Assembly (NCBI GenBank): GCA_032717465.1
Contig: CM064690.1
Span: 10,165,093-10,229,092 of the forward strand
DNA length: 64,000 bases
From: Coenobita brevimanus
Taxonomy: Eukaryota > Arthropoda > Malacostraca > Decapoda > Coenobitidae
Direction: 5' to 3'
Shown here: positions 43,456 to 55,370 of the stretch, piece by piece
Layout: each line of letters begins with the position of its first letter
Position numbering within the stretch: the stretch's first letter is position 1
Translations under genes and position numbers: made by a program
The notes under the pieces: model-generated
Seen by the model: the letters and a program-made list of their open reading frames with translations, nothing else
The model's database searches: none
What the model was told of the DNA's origin: nothing

Positions 43456-44364
43456 ATATCCTTGAGCTGTTCTCTTCTAAGAGAACTAAGCTTGAACCAA
43501 CGTGCCACCTCTGATATTAAAAAATCCTGATTAGCAGGAAGACACTTAAAGGCATGTTCACAGCACAGAGCGAGGCTATGACATGTACATTTCACAAATA
43601 TTATCTTGGGATTTCTTTCTCGTAATCTTGACAGTACTGAATTATGTGCACCACATACATTGCTGGCACCATCACTGGAAAATCCCACGCAGTTGCGAAT
43701 GTCAACACCAATTTTTTTCAAGAAATCCTCTATGGCATCATATAAAGCAGTTCCAGTAGCTGAAGTTACCGGAATCAATGCCAGAAATGCAGTTTTAATG
43801 GAAGAATTTTGTTCACTGAAGAAACGAACACAAAGGGAAAGGTGTTTAGACCCAGAAGTATCAGTGAACTCATCAATTAACAAAGAATACTTACCATAGT
43901 ACTTTTCAATTCACTGATCAACTCTTCCAGGATTGAAATACTCACAATGTTCTTCAGAATTGCAGAACACTTTGTTCTGTGCAACTTGACATTTTCTAAT
44001 GCCTGTCCTTTACTAAATTCACTTGTTACTTCAGTATAATGGTCAACTGAACTGATACTACTGTGGCAAGCAATGCCTACTGCATATTTGACTTCAAATA
44101 TTTTCACTTGATCACGTTGGCCAGTAAGTTTTGTGCAAAATTTTTCATGATCTTACTGTCAGACTTAAGCACTGATTCAGAGGCTTTTCTGTGCTTCACA
44201 GTACCTTCGTGTAAAACTAAGTTATTTTTTTTCATTGTATTAATTGTACATTTACACAGTTTGCAGTAGCATGATCCACCTCGGTTTGTTAACCACTTGT
44301 GATCTTTCTCCCACTCCTCTCTGTAGCTCCTTCCATCACTGTATGAACTTTTCCATTTACCCAT
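43456..44364 (-). pseudogene. hAT transposase, N-terminal half (frameshifted)
   Basis: Starts at the ATG at 44364 with MGKWKSSYSDGRSYREEW. A zinc-finger-like C-x2-C segment (CYCKLCKC) with LVLHEGTVKHRK follows, as in BED/TTF-type hAT proteins related to ZNF862 or KIAA1586. Frames shift near 44105 and 43880. The catalytic region has LIDEFTDTSGSKHLS (first Asp) near 43880-43835, GFSSDGASNVCGAHN (second Asp) near 43690-43645 and CTCHSLALCCEHAFK near 43590-43550. The frame runs into a LINE fragment after REQLKDI at about 43455. Confidence 0.82.
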
Positions 44365-44940
44365 ATTAACTCAAGTATGGTTCAGTCACTAGGGGTAAAC
44401 AAAGTTACTTGGAAAAGTCTGTGGGTCTATAAGCAGAATCAAGGTGGAACATCACGCGCAGTAAGCAGTGGAGGGCAGGGGAAGACTGACCGGCCCTGAC
44501 TTCACGGCAGTGTTGTCAAGCAGAAATCTTCAAAAGCGGTAAGCTTAACTTCAAAACGCGCTGACCATAGGTGAACAGTTCAAATTTTGGCGCTAAATTG
44601 GACTTCAAAACGCACTAAATATAGAAGAAAATCTAATATTTTTTGCACTAAATTATTATGATGCGTTGTTGGGTCTCACCTGAACAGAACTCGTTCAGAC
44701 GCATTTCGTACGGCTGGCTATGATTCACACCAGTTTTATCCGAGGAGTATTTATAATTAAATGTTAGAATGTGCTTCAGTTTTATATGTTTAATTTCAGT
44801 ATCAACAAGTACGGCTACATTAACGAAAAAGGCCAAAAAAAAGGTCAAAATCCAGTTGGCCTTAAAAGCAGTAAAGTTGGATGCCAACCACACCTCAAAA
44901 AGGCCAAATTGGCCTTTTAAGGCCAAACCTGGCAACCCTG

Positions 44941-45528
44941 TAGTCTCTCCCTCATTTTTTCCCTTTTATTTCTATTAATGTTTCTGATCTTACATGAGAT
45001 CCTATAGTGAAATCTTTCTCTTCATTCTTCACACACCGCCGTACACTTCATTAGCATCCCTCATCACTCACACACCTCGCCTCACCTTACTGCTCCTTTC
45101 TTTTTCCTCTCATTTTCAAATTTTTGTTTTTGTGTTTCGCTTTTCACTCAACAAGTACCTTCCATTTTTGTCATTCTCAAATACATCTCACCAATCTTTT
45201 CTTCGCTCGAAAATTTCCCCTAATTATCCACTATTTCTCGGCTATTTCCGCTTCTCCTTCGTCTCATTTCCCCCGCCCCGTTACCGCCCTTCCATCGGCT
45301 TCCATTGCCACCCTGTTTATTCCTCATTCTTTACCCGGTATCGGCCCAGGAGCTAAAATATATACAGTCAGGTCGCCACCCATTGGGACTCAAATTTCTG
45401 GCTTTACCGATAATCAGCCAGTTGTGTTGGGGCGGGTTTTGTGCTGGGGTTTCTTTTTCGTTCTCTAATTCTCTTAGTTTCTGATTCTCTCTCTCTCTCT
45501 CATGCAGTATTCCTATATCAGAAACTCA
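44941..45528. other. No gene recognised
   Basis: C/T-rich sequence with (CT)n at 45486-45501. Open frames are low complexity. Confidence 0.45.
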
Positions 45529-45875
45529 TTTTTTTTTTTTATGTGTCCGACTCTGGGCAAAGGCTTCAGGGCCTATATTTCGGGGGCAGTAGCTTATCCC
45601 AAGGCCCAGTAGTCCTCCTAACCCTCCACATGTCACCACTTCGGCGCTAACACCCACCGCCCATATTGAATACATGCTAGGGCTGTCTCATACGGGACTG
45701 GTGTATTGGTAATAGCGGGGGTATTTTTACATGTCGGCGGGTCATCTGGTAGATCAGGAAAGTCTGCTTTTATGAAATTCAAATCCTTAAACTATTCCCT
45801 GCCCCAGCCGGGATTCGAACCTGGGTCCATCAGGACTGCAGGCCGTCTCTCTACCGATTCAGCCACCGCTTCCCC
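45529..45875 (-). mobile_element. tRNA-derived SINE, copy 2
   Basis: In the minus sense it starts at 45875 with GGGGGAAGCGGTGGCTGAAT. The A box TGGCTGAATCGG fits TRGYNNARNNGG and the B box GGTTCGAATCC is perfect. The body (GGCTGGGGCAGGGAA, TTTAAGGATTTG, GACATGTAAAAA, GCATGTATTCAATATGGGCG) matches the copy at 2238-2633. It ends CAGAGTCGGACACAT followed by A12 (T12 on the + strand at 45529-45540). Good pol III boxes, colinearity of two distant copies and the A tail make this a real SINE family. Clear flanking duplications were not found. Confidence 0.85.
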
Positions 45876-45946
45876 CTAATTGCTAGCTTTGCCGCCTTGA
45901 ATTGACTCTGCTTGGGGACAGCAGATAGTATACTGGCCAGAGCCGA

Positions 45947-45987
<41 letters not shown>

Positions 45988-46109
45988 ACATTGGAATTTT
46001 ACAAACCTTCCCATCTCCATTACTTTCACTGCTGGGTACGTAAGATTTTTAGCAACTGAGAATGGTGTGAAGAAGAGTGAGAAAGAGGTATAAGGGAAAG
46101 TAGTAGAAA
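45876..46109. repeat. Spacer with (CA)n
   Basis: (CA)n at 45952-45988. No gene seen. Confidence 0.7.
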
Positions 46110-46525
46110 GAATGTGGAGTGAGGATGTGCTGTAATGTGGAGTGAGGATGTGCTGTGATGCGGAGTGAGGGTGTGCTGTAATGTGGAGTGAGGGTGTGCT
46201 GTGATGTGGAGTGAGAGTGTGCTGTAATGTGGAGTGAGGGTGTGCTGTGATGCGGAGTGAGGGTGTGCTGTAATGTGGAGTGAGGGTGTACTGTGATGTG
46301 GAGTGAGGGTGTGCTGTAATGTGGAGTGAGGGTGTGCTGTAATGTGGAGTGAGGGTGTGCTGTAATGTGGAGTGAGGGTGTGCTGTAATGTGGAGTGAGG
46401 GTGTGCTGTAATGTGGAGTGAGGGTGTGCTGTAATGTGGAGTGAGGGTGTGCTGTAATGTGGAGTGAGGGTGTGCTGTAATGTGGAGGGAGGGTGTGCTG
46501 TAATCTGGAGGGAGGGTGTGCTGAT
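46110..46525 (+). repeat. 23 bp minisatellite, about 18 copies
   Basis: Consensus GTGTGCTGTAATGTGGAGTG+AGG. Main variants: TGATG for TAATG, GCGGAG for GTGGAG, GGATG for GGGTG. Because three units are 69 bp, one reverse frame stays open for 171 codons with a period-23 His/Thr/Ser/Leu pattern; I treat that as an artefact. Confidence 0.95.
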
Positions 46526-47365
46526 GCTGTAGTTCTTTCACTGTGGCTTCCGATGGTGGGGTCGGTAGAGTGTGCGCCTACCCCAGTGTTCCTGACTTGA
46601 GTTTATATAGGGGGCGGACATGTAAAGGGTGCAGTACGTCCTTTCTAGTGTTCTCACATGCCCATACCCTGTCTAGCTTCCCTCCTTGATATACACAGAC
46701 TCTTTCAACGGCAAAGACAACACTCCAACACATTTTCCACATGCACATCTCACCCTTCACTCAGATGGGAGATAGGCCTGTGAGAATATTATAGTTAAGG
46801 TATATACTATGTTGAGGCGTCATCAGAAGCTTCTGATATAGGTCGACCTGTTTTTAATGAGGAGGTCAGTGAGTTTGCGTCGTTCCCTCTAACACGTCAT
46901 CTCCGCTACCACACCTCAGTACACCATAACAAGGGCAAGATTTAGTTTAGGTGATTCGACCGCAGTTGATTTTCGCAGACAGTAATTTTCCACGCATCCT
47001 CACAAGTGACTAAAAGAAGCGTCTTATCAGATCTTGAGGGAACCTTATAGACCACGTAGCCCAAGTGAATCAAAGGGCATAACGAAAGATAACAACGAAA
47101 GATCCCATTCACTAGTTCTTGTGGCCTGACATCATCATCATCATCATCATCATCATCGGCCTAAAGCTGTAGGGTGAAGGTCTGAGGTCTCTCCCTTCTT
47201 TTTCCACTGAGGCCTGTTGGCTGATTACATGTAGTACCGGCACATGGAAGAAAATAAAAACATATAAAAAGGAATGAGAGGGAAGCAAAAGAGGATGAAG
47301 ACAAGACGTCGAGAGTTAAAAAAGGAGGCAAGGCGATGAGAGTGAGGCAAGAAAAAAAGTAAAAC
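46526..47365. other. No gene recognised; (CAT)n
   Basis: At 46550-46610 GGTGGGGTCGGTAGAGTGTG resembles a tRNA-like A-box region but no B box follows. (CAT)n at 47129-47157. No gene. Confidence 0.4.
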
Positions 47366-47368
47366 GAT

Positions 47369-47410
<42 letters not shown>

Positions 47411-47580
47411 TGTGAGGAAGGAGAGGTGTGAGGTAGTTAAGGGCACTAGACTCCCCAGTAGGAGGGTTTACAGAGGCCCAACCAGGTCGAGTGTTTCCTT
47501 CAAGAGTAATGGGATTTTTGTTATTATTATTATTTTTTTTTTTTTTCATTATTATTATTATTATTATTAATAATGATGGT
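47366..47580 (+). repeat. (GA)n and (ATT)n microsatellites
   Basis: (GA)n at 47371-47407 and an ATT/T-run region at 47517-47572. Confidence 0.9.
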
Positions 47581-48027
47581 GAGCCTCGGATCCCAAACCT
47601 CAAGAGTAGAATGTGATTAGCTGCTTATTTGATTGTTTGATTGTTTGTTTTCTGCCTCAGTTGTGATGTATGTGTCGATCCAATGTATTGTATGTTTAAA
47701 TTTTCATCTGATTCTTGAAAAAAAAAAAAGATTTAAATCAGCACCACGGTCGTCCATCTTTTCTTCCCTCTTTCCTTCCTTCCTTCCCTCCTTCCATCTT
47801 TCCTCGTTCCTTATTCCTCTTCTTTTTTTATTTTTACCGTGACGTCCCCTAGTTACAGGCGTGAAAAAATATTTGTAAAAAAAAAGGAAAGCAAGACTAA
47901 CATTGAAAGGAGATCTATACCGATAATGCGTAAGAGAATGCGGCATACTCGCCGAGACTCCCACAAGATTCATTAAGGCTTCCCCACACAAACTCTAGCT
48001 GCAAAATCTCTAGGGGAAAGCTTTCCA

Positions 48028-48084
<57 letters not shown>

Positions 48085-48688
48085 CGGCATGCACTTCGTT
48101 CTCTTGTTTTTTCCCTACCAGCAGTCAATCGTATTTGTTTTGTTTTGTTTTTGTTTTTTTGCCAGCGTTCATTTTCTTCTTACACCCATTTTTAATTTAT
48201 GTCTTTGCTTTTGATTTTACCAGCGTACACAGTTTTTCTATCCGCTTTTACTTTTTTTTTCATCGTTCACTTTTTTTTTTACAACGTTATCTTTTATTAT
48301 TTCCACGAACAGTCATTTACTTTCCCCTCCAGCGTTCATTTTTTTTAAATCATCGGTCATTCTTATTTACCAGCGTTCAGCATTTTTTTCTGTCAGCTTT
48401 CACCTTTTTTCTTATTATTGAATCATTTTTACTTCCTGCTATCAAATGCCATACCCTGTGAATTGGACCACAGAACCACTCATCACAATACCTAAACCAT
48501 ATAATCCAGGCTTCACTTACAGGCAAAACTATCCTATCCGTACTCACTGTGTTTTATTCTTTTATCATTTTATAAACACTTCTTGCCATCACCCCTCTGT
48601 CATCTTACTTACATGAATGACCCATATATATCCTTCATATTCCGCCTTTCTTGCATGCAATTACCAAACTAATTTCTAAGTCAAGAAA
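47581..48688. repeat. Spacer with (CA)n and T-rich sequence
   Basis: TTCC repeats near 47768-47800, (CA)n at 48039-48082 preceded by GCGCGCGC, then T-rich sequence to about 48440 with recurring CCAGCGTTCA-like phrases (48163, 48221, 48331, 48372), a weak ~50 bp periodicity. No gene. Confidence 0.5.
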
Positions 48689-48689
48689 T

Positions 48690-49190
48690 TAGTAGGATAT
48701 GGGGCTCAATGGGGGAGTTATTTTTGTTGGCGGGGTTTTTGTTGGTCTGTGTGGTCGGTGCGATATTGGCAGGGTTGGTTTAGCGGAGAGAGGGCTGGAT
48801 TGTGTAGGGGGAAGACTGCTAGGGGGCTGTGGGGGCGTTGTGCAGGAGAGGGGTGGGCTAGACGGGGGCCGTGATGAGGCTGACGAAGGGTGTGTTGGAT
48901 ACGTGGCGCGGGTGGTGGGGGCGGTGCTGAGACGCCACCCCAGCACCCACCTCACCTTATCCCACACAACCCCCATCAGGCTCACCACAGCCCATGAACA
49001 ACGCAACCCAGGCCCCCCTCACCACTGCCCCCACAACCACCTACATATCCAACGCCCTCCCCACTCTGCCCACACACCCCGCCCCTCTTACGACCACAGG
49101 GCTCCACGACGCCAACCACGTCACTACCGCGTGCATTCCCTCTGCCCTGGCCCTGACTACTACTGGCGAAGAGGACTGATGTTTTAGTTG
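48690..49190. other. GC-rich patch with strand-composition switch; possible ORFs
   Basis: 48700-48930 is G-rich on the + strand and 48930-49165 is C-rich. The patch contains several CpG (GTGGCGCGGGTGG, CCACGACGCC, CTACCGCG) and stands out from the AT-rich flanks. A + frame at 48699-49187 (162 codons) and a - frame at 49006-48689 (105 codons, Pro/Ser/Thr-rich) are open, but neither resembles a known family. It could be a CpG-island-like promoter region, an old coding exon or another repeat. Confidence 0.35.
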
Positions 49191-49849
49191 GCCATGACGA
49201 CCGATGTGAGGGGGCAGGATGGGCGTGCAGGGGGTTGAGCCAAAGCATGGCGGACAGTAACTTAGTCAAGTCCAAAAGTATAGAGCTTAGGCGTCCCTAT
49301 GAACATAACGAGTGCGATACGGTGCCCCTTCATAGGTAATGCAGCGTCCGGAGGATTTATACCAGTGTCTGCATATCTCCCTGAACAGGACCTGCACCGA
49401 CACTTCCTACGTTCCTGGGCCGCCTGTATGATCTGTATAGATTCGGCTTTCATATAGGCGTATTGTAAATGGCACAGGAGGCTTCGTGCGCCTCTTTAGA
49501 CGGTGAATTCTGCACAATATTCATTAACGAATTGTATGTTGAATCCTCTTTGGATTGACAAAATATAGGAAAAATAATGATGCATTATGCGCAAAAAAAA
49601 TCCTTAAGGAACAGTGTTACGAAATCTCCAAAACCGTTTACAATACGAATCAATGTCATTAAGGTTAATGTTGCTCCGCCAGGCTCCGACCACCCACTGA
49701 CACTCGGACCGTCCGTGTTGTAGGCCTCATACAGGCCACGCCACACCGACCACAAGAGCCAACGAGAAAATCAGCCCCGCCACTTCCCGAGCAATCTGTG
49801 CCCCTGGCCGATCCTTAATAGTGTAGTTGCCCAAGGTAGTTGCATGCGC
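49191..49849. other. No gene recognised
   Basis: Mixed sequence. A reverse frame at 49453-49262 has CRCRSC-type cysteines but no recognised domain. 49665-49800 is GC-richer with CCGACCACC repeats. Confidence 0.4.
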
Positions 49850-51271
49850 TCGGGCTGGGGAAGGTGCCACTGACTATGTCAGGCCTGGGGAAGGTGCCTG
49901 TGCACACCCTGACTGTGTCAGCGCTGGGGAAAGTCCTTGTGCACTCCCTGACTATATTATGGCTGGGGAAGGTATCTGTGCACATCCTGACTGTCAGGGC
50001 TGGGGAAGGTACCTGTGCAAACCCTGACTGTGTCAGGGTTTGGGAAGGTACTTGTGCACACCCTGACTGTGTCAGGGCTGGGAAGGTACCTGTGCACACC
50101 TTGAATGTGTCAGGGCTGGGAAAGGTGCCTGTGCACATCCTGACATAGTCAACGGAGGGGAAGGTACCTGTGCACACCCTGGCTGTGTCAGGGCTGGGGA
50201 AGGTACATGTGCACACCCAGGCTGTGTCAGGGCTGGGGAAGGTACTTGTGCACACCATGACTGTGTCAGTGCTGGGAAAGGTACCTGTGCACATCAGGGC
50301 TTTGGAAGGTACCTGTGCACAAGCTTACATAGTCAAGACTGGGGAAGGTACCTGTACACATCAGGGCTTTGGAAGGTACCTGTGCACACCCTGACTGTGT
50401 CAGGGCTGGTTAAGTTACATGTGCACACCCTGGCTGTTTCAGGGCTGGGAAAGGTTCCTGTGCACACCCAGACTGTGTAAGGGCTGGGGAAGGTACCTGT
50501 GCACACCCAGACTTTGTCAGGGCTGGAGAAGGTTCTTGTGCACACCATGACTGTGTCAGGGCTGGGGAAGGTACCTGTGCACATCAGGGCTTGGGAAGGT
50601 ACCTGTGCACACCCTGACTGTGTCAGGGCTGGTTAAGGTACATGTTTAAACCCAGACTGTGTCAGGGCTGGGGAAGGTACCTGATCACACCCTGACTATG
50701 TCAGGGCTGGGGAAGGTACCTGTGCACACCCTGACTGTGTAAGGGCTGGGGAATGTACCTGTGCACACCCTGACTGTGTCAGGGCTGGCTAACGTACATG
50801 TGCACACCCTGGCTGAGTCAGGGCTGGGGAAGGTACCTATGCACACCCTGACTGTCTCAAGGGTGGGGAAGGTACCTGTGCAAACCCTGATTGTGTCAGG
50901 GCTGGGAAAGGTACCTATGCACACCCTGACTGTCTCAAGGGTGGGGAAGGTACCTGTGCACACACTAACTGTGTCAGGGCTGGGGATTGTAGCTGTGCAC
51001 AACCGGTACATGTGCACACCCGGACTGTGTTAGGGCTGGTTAAGGTACCTGTGCACACCCTGACAGTTTCAGGGCTGGAGAAGGTACCTGTGCACATACT
51101 GAGTGTGTCAGGGCTGGGGAAGTTACCTGTGCACACCCTGACTGTGTCAGGGCTGGGGAAGAAACTTGTGCACACCTTGACTGTGTCAGGGCTTGGGAAG
51201 GTACTTGTGAACATCCTGACTGTGTCAGGGCTCTGCATGGTACCTGTGCACATCCTGACTGTGTAAGGGCT

Positions 51272-53339
51272 GGGAAAGGTACCTGTGCGCACACTGACTG
51301 TGTTATGACTTTTTAACGTACCTGTGCACACCCTGACTGTGTCAGGGCTGGGGATGGTATCTGTGCACATCCTGACTGTATCAGAGCTGGGGATTGTACC
51401 TGTGCACACACTGACAGTGTCAGGGCTTGGGAAGGGACTTGTGCACACCCTGACTGTGGTCAGGGCTGGATGGTACCTGTGTACACCTTGACTGTGTCAG
51501 GGCTGGGAAGGTACCTGTGCACACTCTGACTGTGTTATGACTTTTTAACTTACCTGTGCACACCCTGACTGTGTCAGGGCTGGGGAATGTCCGTTTGCAC
51601 ACCCTGACTATGTCAGGGCTGGGAAAGGTACCTGTGCACACCCTGACAATGTCAGAGCTTGGGAAAGTACCTGTGCACACCCTGACATAGTTATGGCTGG
51701 GGAAGGTACCTGTGCACACACTGGCTGTGTCAGGGCTGGGGAAGGTTCCTGTGTACACCATGACTGTGTCAAGGCTGGGGAAGTTACCTGTGCACACCCT
51801 GACTGTGTCAGGGCTGGGGAAGGTACTTGTGCAAATCCTGACTATGTCAGGGCTGAGGAAGGTATCTGTGCACATCAGGGCTTGGGAAGGTACCTGTGCA
51901 CACCCTGACTATGTCTGGGCTGGTTAAGGTACATGTGCACATCCTGGCTGTGTCAGGGCTGGGAAAGGTACCTGTGCGCACACTGACTGTGTTATGACTT
52001 TTTAACGTACCTGTGCACACCCTGACTGTGTCAGGGCTGGGGATGGTATCTGTGCACATCCTGACTGTATCAGGGCTGGGGATTGTACCTGTGCACACAC
52101 TGACAGTGTCAGGGCTTGGGAAGGGACTCGTGCACACCCTGACTGTGGTCAGGGCTGGATGGTACCTGTGTACACCTTGACTGTGTCAGGGCTGGGAAGG
52201 TACCTGTGCACACTCTGACTGTGTTATGACTTTTTAACTTACCTGTGCACACCCTGACTGTGTCAGGGCTGGGGAATGTCCGTTTGCACACCCTGACTAT
52301 GTCAGGGCTGGGAAAGGTACCTGTGCACACCCTGACAATGTCAGAGCTTGGGAAAGTACCTGTGCACACCCTGACATAGTTATGGCTGGGGAAGGTACCT
52401 GTGCACACACTGGCTGTGTCAGGGCTGGGGAAGGTTCCTGTGTACACCATGACTGTGTCAAGGCTGGGGAAGTTACCTGTGCACACCCTGACTGTGTCAG
52501 GGCTGGGGAAGGTACTTGTGCAAATACTGACTATGTCAGGGCTGAGGAAGGTATCTGTGCACATCAGGGCTTGGGAAGGTACCTGTGCACACCCTGACTG
52601 TGTCTGGGCTGGTTAAGGTACATGTGCACATCCTGGCTGTGTCAGGGCTGGGAAAGGTACCTGTGCGCACACTGACTGTGTTATGACTTTTAAACGTACC
52701 TGTGCACACCCTGACTGTGTCAGGGCTGGGGATGGTATCTGTGCACATCCTGACTGTATCAGGGCTGGGGATTGTACCTGTGCACACACTGACAGTGTCA
52801 GGGCTTGGGAAGGGACTCGTGCACACCCTGACTGTGGTCAGGGCTGGATGGTACCTGTGTACACCTTGACTGTGTCAGGGCTGGGAAGGTACCTGTGCAC
52901 ACTCTGACTGTGTTATGACTTTTTAACTTACCTGTGCACACCCTGACTGTGTCAGGGCTGGGGAATGTCCGTTTGCACACCCTGACTATGTCAGGGCTGG
53001 GAAAGGTACCTGTGCACACCCTGACAATGTCAGAGCTTGGGAAAGTACCTGTGCACACCCTGACATAGTTATGGCTGGGGAAGGTACCTGTGCACACACT
53101 GGCTGTGTCAGGGCTGGGGAAGGTTCCTGTGTACACCATGACTGTGTCAAGGCTGGGGAAGTTACCTGTGCACACCCTGACTGTGTCAGGGCTGGGGAAG
53201 GTACTTGTGCAAATCCTGACTATGTCAGGGCTGAGGAAGGTATCTGTGCACATCAGGGCTTGGGAAGGTACCTGTGCACACCCTGACTGTGTCTGGGCTG
53301 GTTAAGGTACATGTGCACATCCTGGCTGTGTCAGGGCTG
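51272..53339 (+). repeat. Higher-order repeat: three ~689 bp copies
   Basis: Blocks starting at about 51272, 51961 and 52650 repeat the same series of unit variants with only a few differences (for example CAGAGCTGGGGATTG versus CAGGGCTGGGGATTG, TTTTTAACG versus TTTTAAACG). The period of 689 bp is constant. High identity shows amplification more recent than that of the 39 bp units. Confidence 0.9.
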
Positions 53340-53465
53340 GGAAAGGTACCTGAGCACACCCTGACTTTGTCAGGGCTGGGGAATGTACTTGTGAACACCC
53401 TGGCTGTGTCAGGGCTGGGAAAGGTACCTGTGCACATCCTGACTGTGTAAGGGCTGGGAAATGTA

Positions 53466-54007
53466 CCTGTGCACACTCTGACTGTGTTATGACTTTTTAA
53501 CGTACCTGTGCACACCCTGACTGTGTCGGGGCTGGTGACGGTACCTGTGCACACCCTGACTGTGTCAGGGCTGGGGATGGTATCTGTGCACACCATGACT
53601 GTGTCAGGGCTGGGGATTGTACCTGTGCACACACTGACAGTGTTAAGGCTTGGGAAGAGACTTGTGCACACCCTGACTGTGGTCAGGGCTGGATGGTACC
53701 TGTGTACACCTTGACTGTGTCAGGGCTGGGAAGGTACCTGTGCACACTCTGACTGTGTTATGACTTTTTAACGTACCTGTGCACACCCTGACTGTGTCTG
53801 GGCTGGTGACGGTACCCGTGCACACCCTGACTGTGTCAGGGCTGGGGATGGTATCTGTGCACACCATGACTGTATCAGGGCTGGGGATTGTACCTGTCCA
53901 CACACTGACAGTGTCAGGGCTTGGGAAGGGACTTGTGCACACCCTGACTGTGGTCAGGGCTGGATGGTACCTGTGCACACCTTGACTGTGTCAGGGCTGG
54001 GAAAGGA
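53466..54007 (+). repeat. 271 bp direct duplication inside the minisatellite
   Basis: Copies at 53466-53736 and 53737-54007, both starting CCTGTGCACACTCTGACTGT and including the TTATGACTTTTTAACG variant. They share a block with the 689 bp repeats. Confidence 0.88.
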
Positions 54008-55370
54008 CATGTGCACACCATGACTGTGACAGGGCTGGGGAAGGTGCCTGTGCACACCCTGACTATGTCAGGGATGGGGAAGGTTCATGTGCACTGCCTG
54101 ACTGTGTCAGGGCTGGGGAAGGTACCTGTGCACACCCTGACAATGTCAGGGCTTGGGAAAGTACCTGTGCTCACCCTGACATAGTTATGGCTGGGGAAGG
54201 TACCTGTGCAAACCCTGGCTGTGTCAGGGCTGGGGAAGGTACATGTGCACACACTGGCTGTGTCAGGGCTGGGGAAGGTACCTGTGCACACCCTGACTGT
54301 GTCGGGGCTGGGAAAGTACCTGTGCACACCCAGACAGTGTCAGAGCTTGGGAAGTAACCTTTGCACACCTTGAATGTGTCAGGGCTGGGGAAGGTACTTG
54401 TGGACATCAGGGCTTCGGAAGGTACCTGTGCACACCCTGACTGTGTCAGGGTTGGTTAAGGTACATGTGCACACCCTGGCTGTGTCAGGGCTGGGGAAGG
54501 TACCTGTGCACACCCTGACTGTGTCAGGGCTGGGAAAGGTACCTGTGCACATCCTGACTTTCTCAAGGATGGGGAAGGTACGTGTGCACACCCTGACTGT
54601 ATCAGGGCTGGGAAAGGTACTTGTGCACACCCGGACTGTGTCAGGCTGGGGAAAGTACTTTTGCACACCCTGACCGTGTCAGGGCTTGGGAAGGTACATG
54701 TGCACACCCTTACTGTGTCAGGGCTGGGGAAGGTACCTGTGTACACCATGACTGTGTCAGGGCTGGGAAAGGTATTTTTGCACACCCGGACTGTGTCAGG
54801 CTGGGGAAAGTACTTTTGCACACCCTGACTGTGTCAGGGCTGGGGAAGGTACTTGTGCACATCCTGACTATGTCAGGGCTGAGGAAGGTATCTGTGCACA
54901 TCAGGGCTTGGGGAGGTACCTGTGCTCACCGTGACTGTGTCTGGGCTGGTTAAGGTACATGTGCACATCCTGGCTGTGTCAGGGCTGGGCAAGGTACCTG
55001 AGCACATCCTGATTTTGCCAAGACTGGGGAATGTACTTGTGCACACCCTGACTGTGTCAGGGCTGGGAAAAGTACCTGTGCACACCCCGACTATGTAAGG
55101 GCTGGGGAAAGTACTTGTGCAAACCCTGACTGTGTCAGGGCTGAGAAAGGTACCTGTGCACACTCTGACTGTGTTATGACTTTATAACGTACCTGTGCAC
55201 ACCCTGAATGTGGTCAGGGCTGGATGGTACCTGTGCACACCTTGACTGTGTCAGGGCTGGGAAGGTACCTGTGCACACTCTGACTGTGTTAAGACTTTTT
55301 AACGTACCTGTGCACACCCTGACTGTGTTGGGGCTGGTGACGGTACCTGTGCACACCCTGACTGTGTCAG

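Larger units (their letters stand above)
41443..44940 (-). mobile_element. hAT DNA transposon, inactivated and interrupted by a LINE fragment
   Basis: Terminal inverted repeats CAGGGTTGCCAGGT (41443-41456) and ACCTGGCAACCCTG (44927-44940) match over 14 bases. Subterminal AAGGCCAAA motifs recur at both ends (41472, 41493, 44826, 44897, 44920), typical transposase binding-site clusters of hAT elements. The transposase lies on the minus strand. Without the LINE insertion the element is about 2.87 kb. A clean 8 bp target duplication is not visible. CCTCTCCC on the left and TCTCTCCC (44944-44951, three bases beyond the right end) agree in 7 of 8 bases. Confidence 0.85.

Noticed and set aside
46026..46541. 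171-codon repeat protein on the minus strand
   Set aside because: It is a translation of the 23 bp minisatellite with period 69 bp. The flanking frame has no domain or start context.
46550..46610. tRNA-like sequence GGTCGGTAGAGTGTGCGCC
   Set aside because: No matching B box or acceptor stem follows at the right distance.
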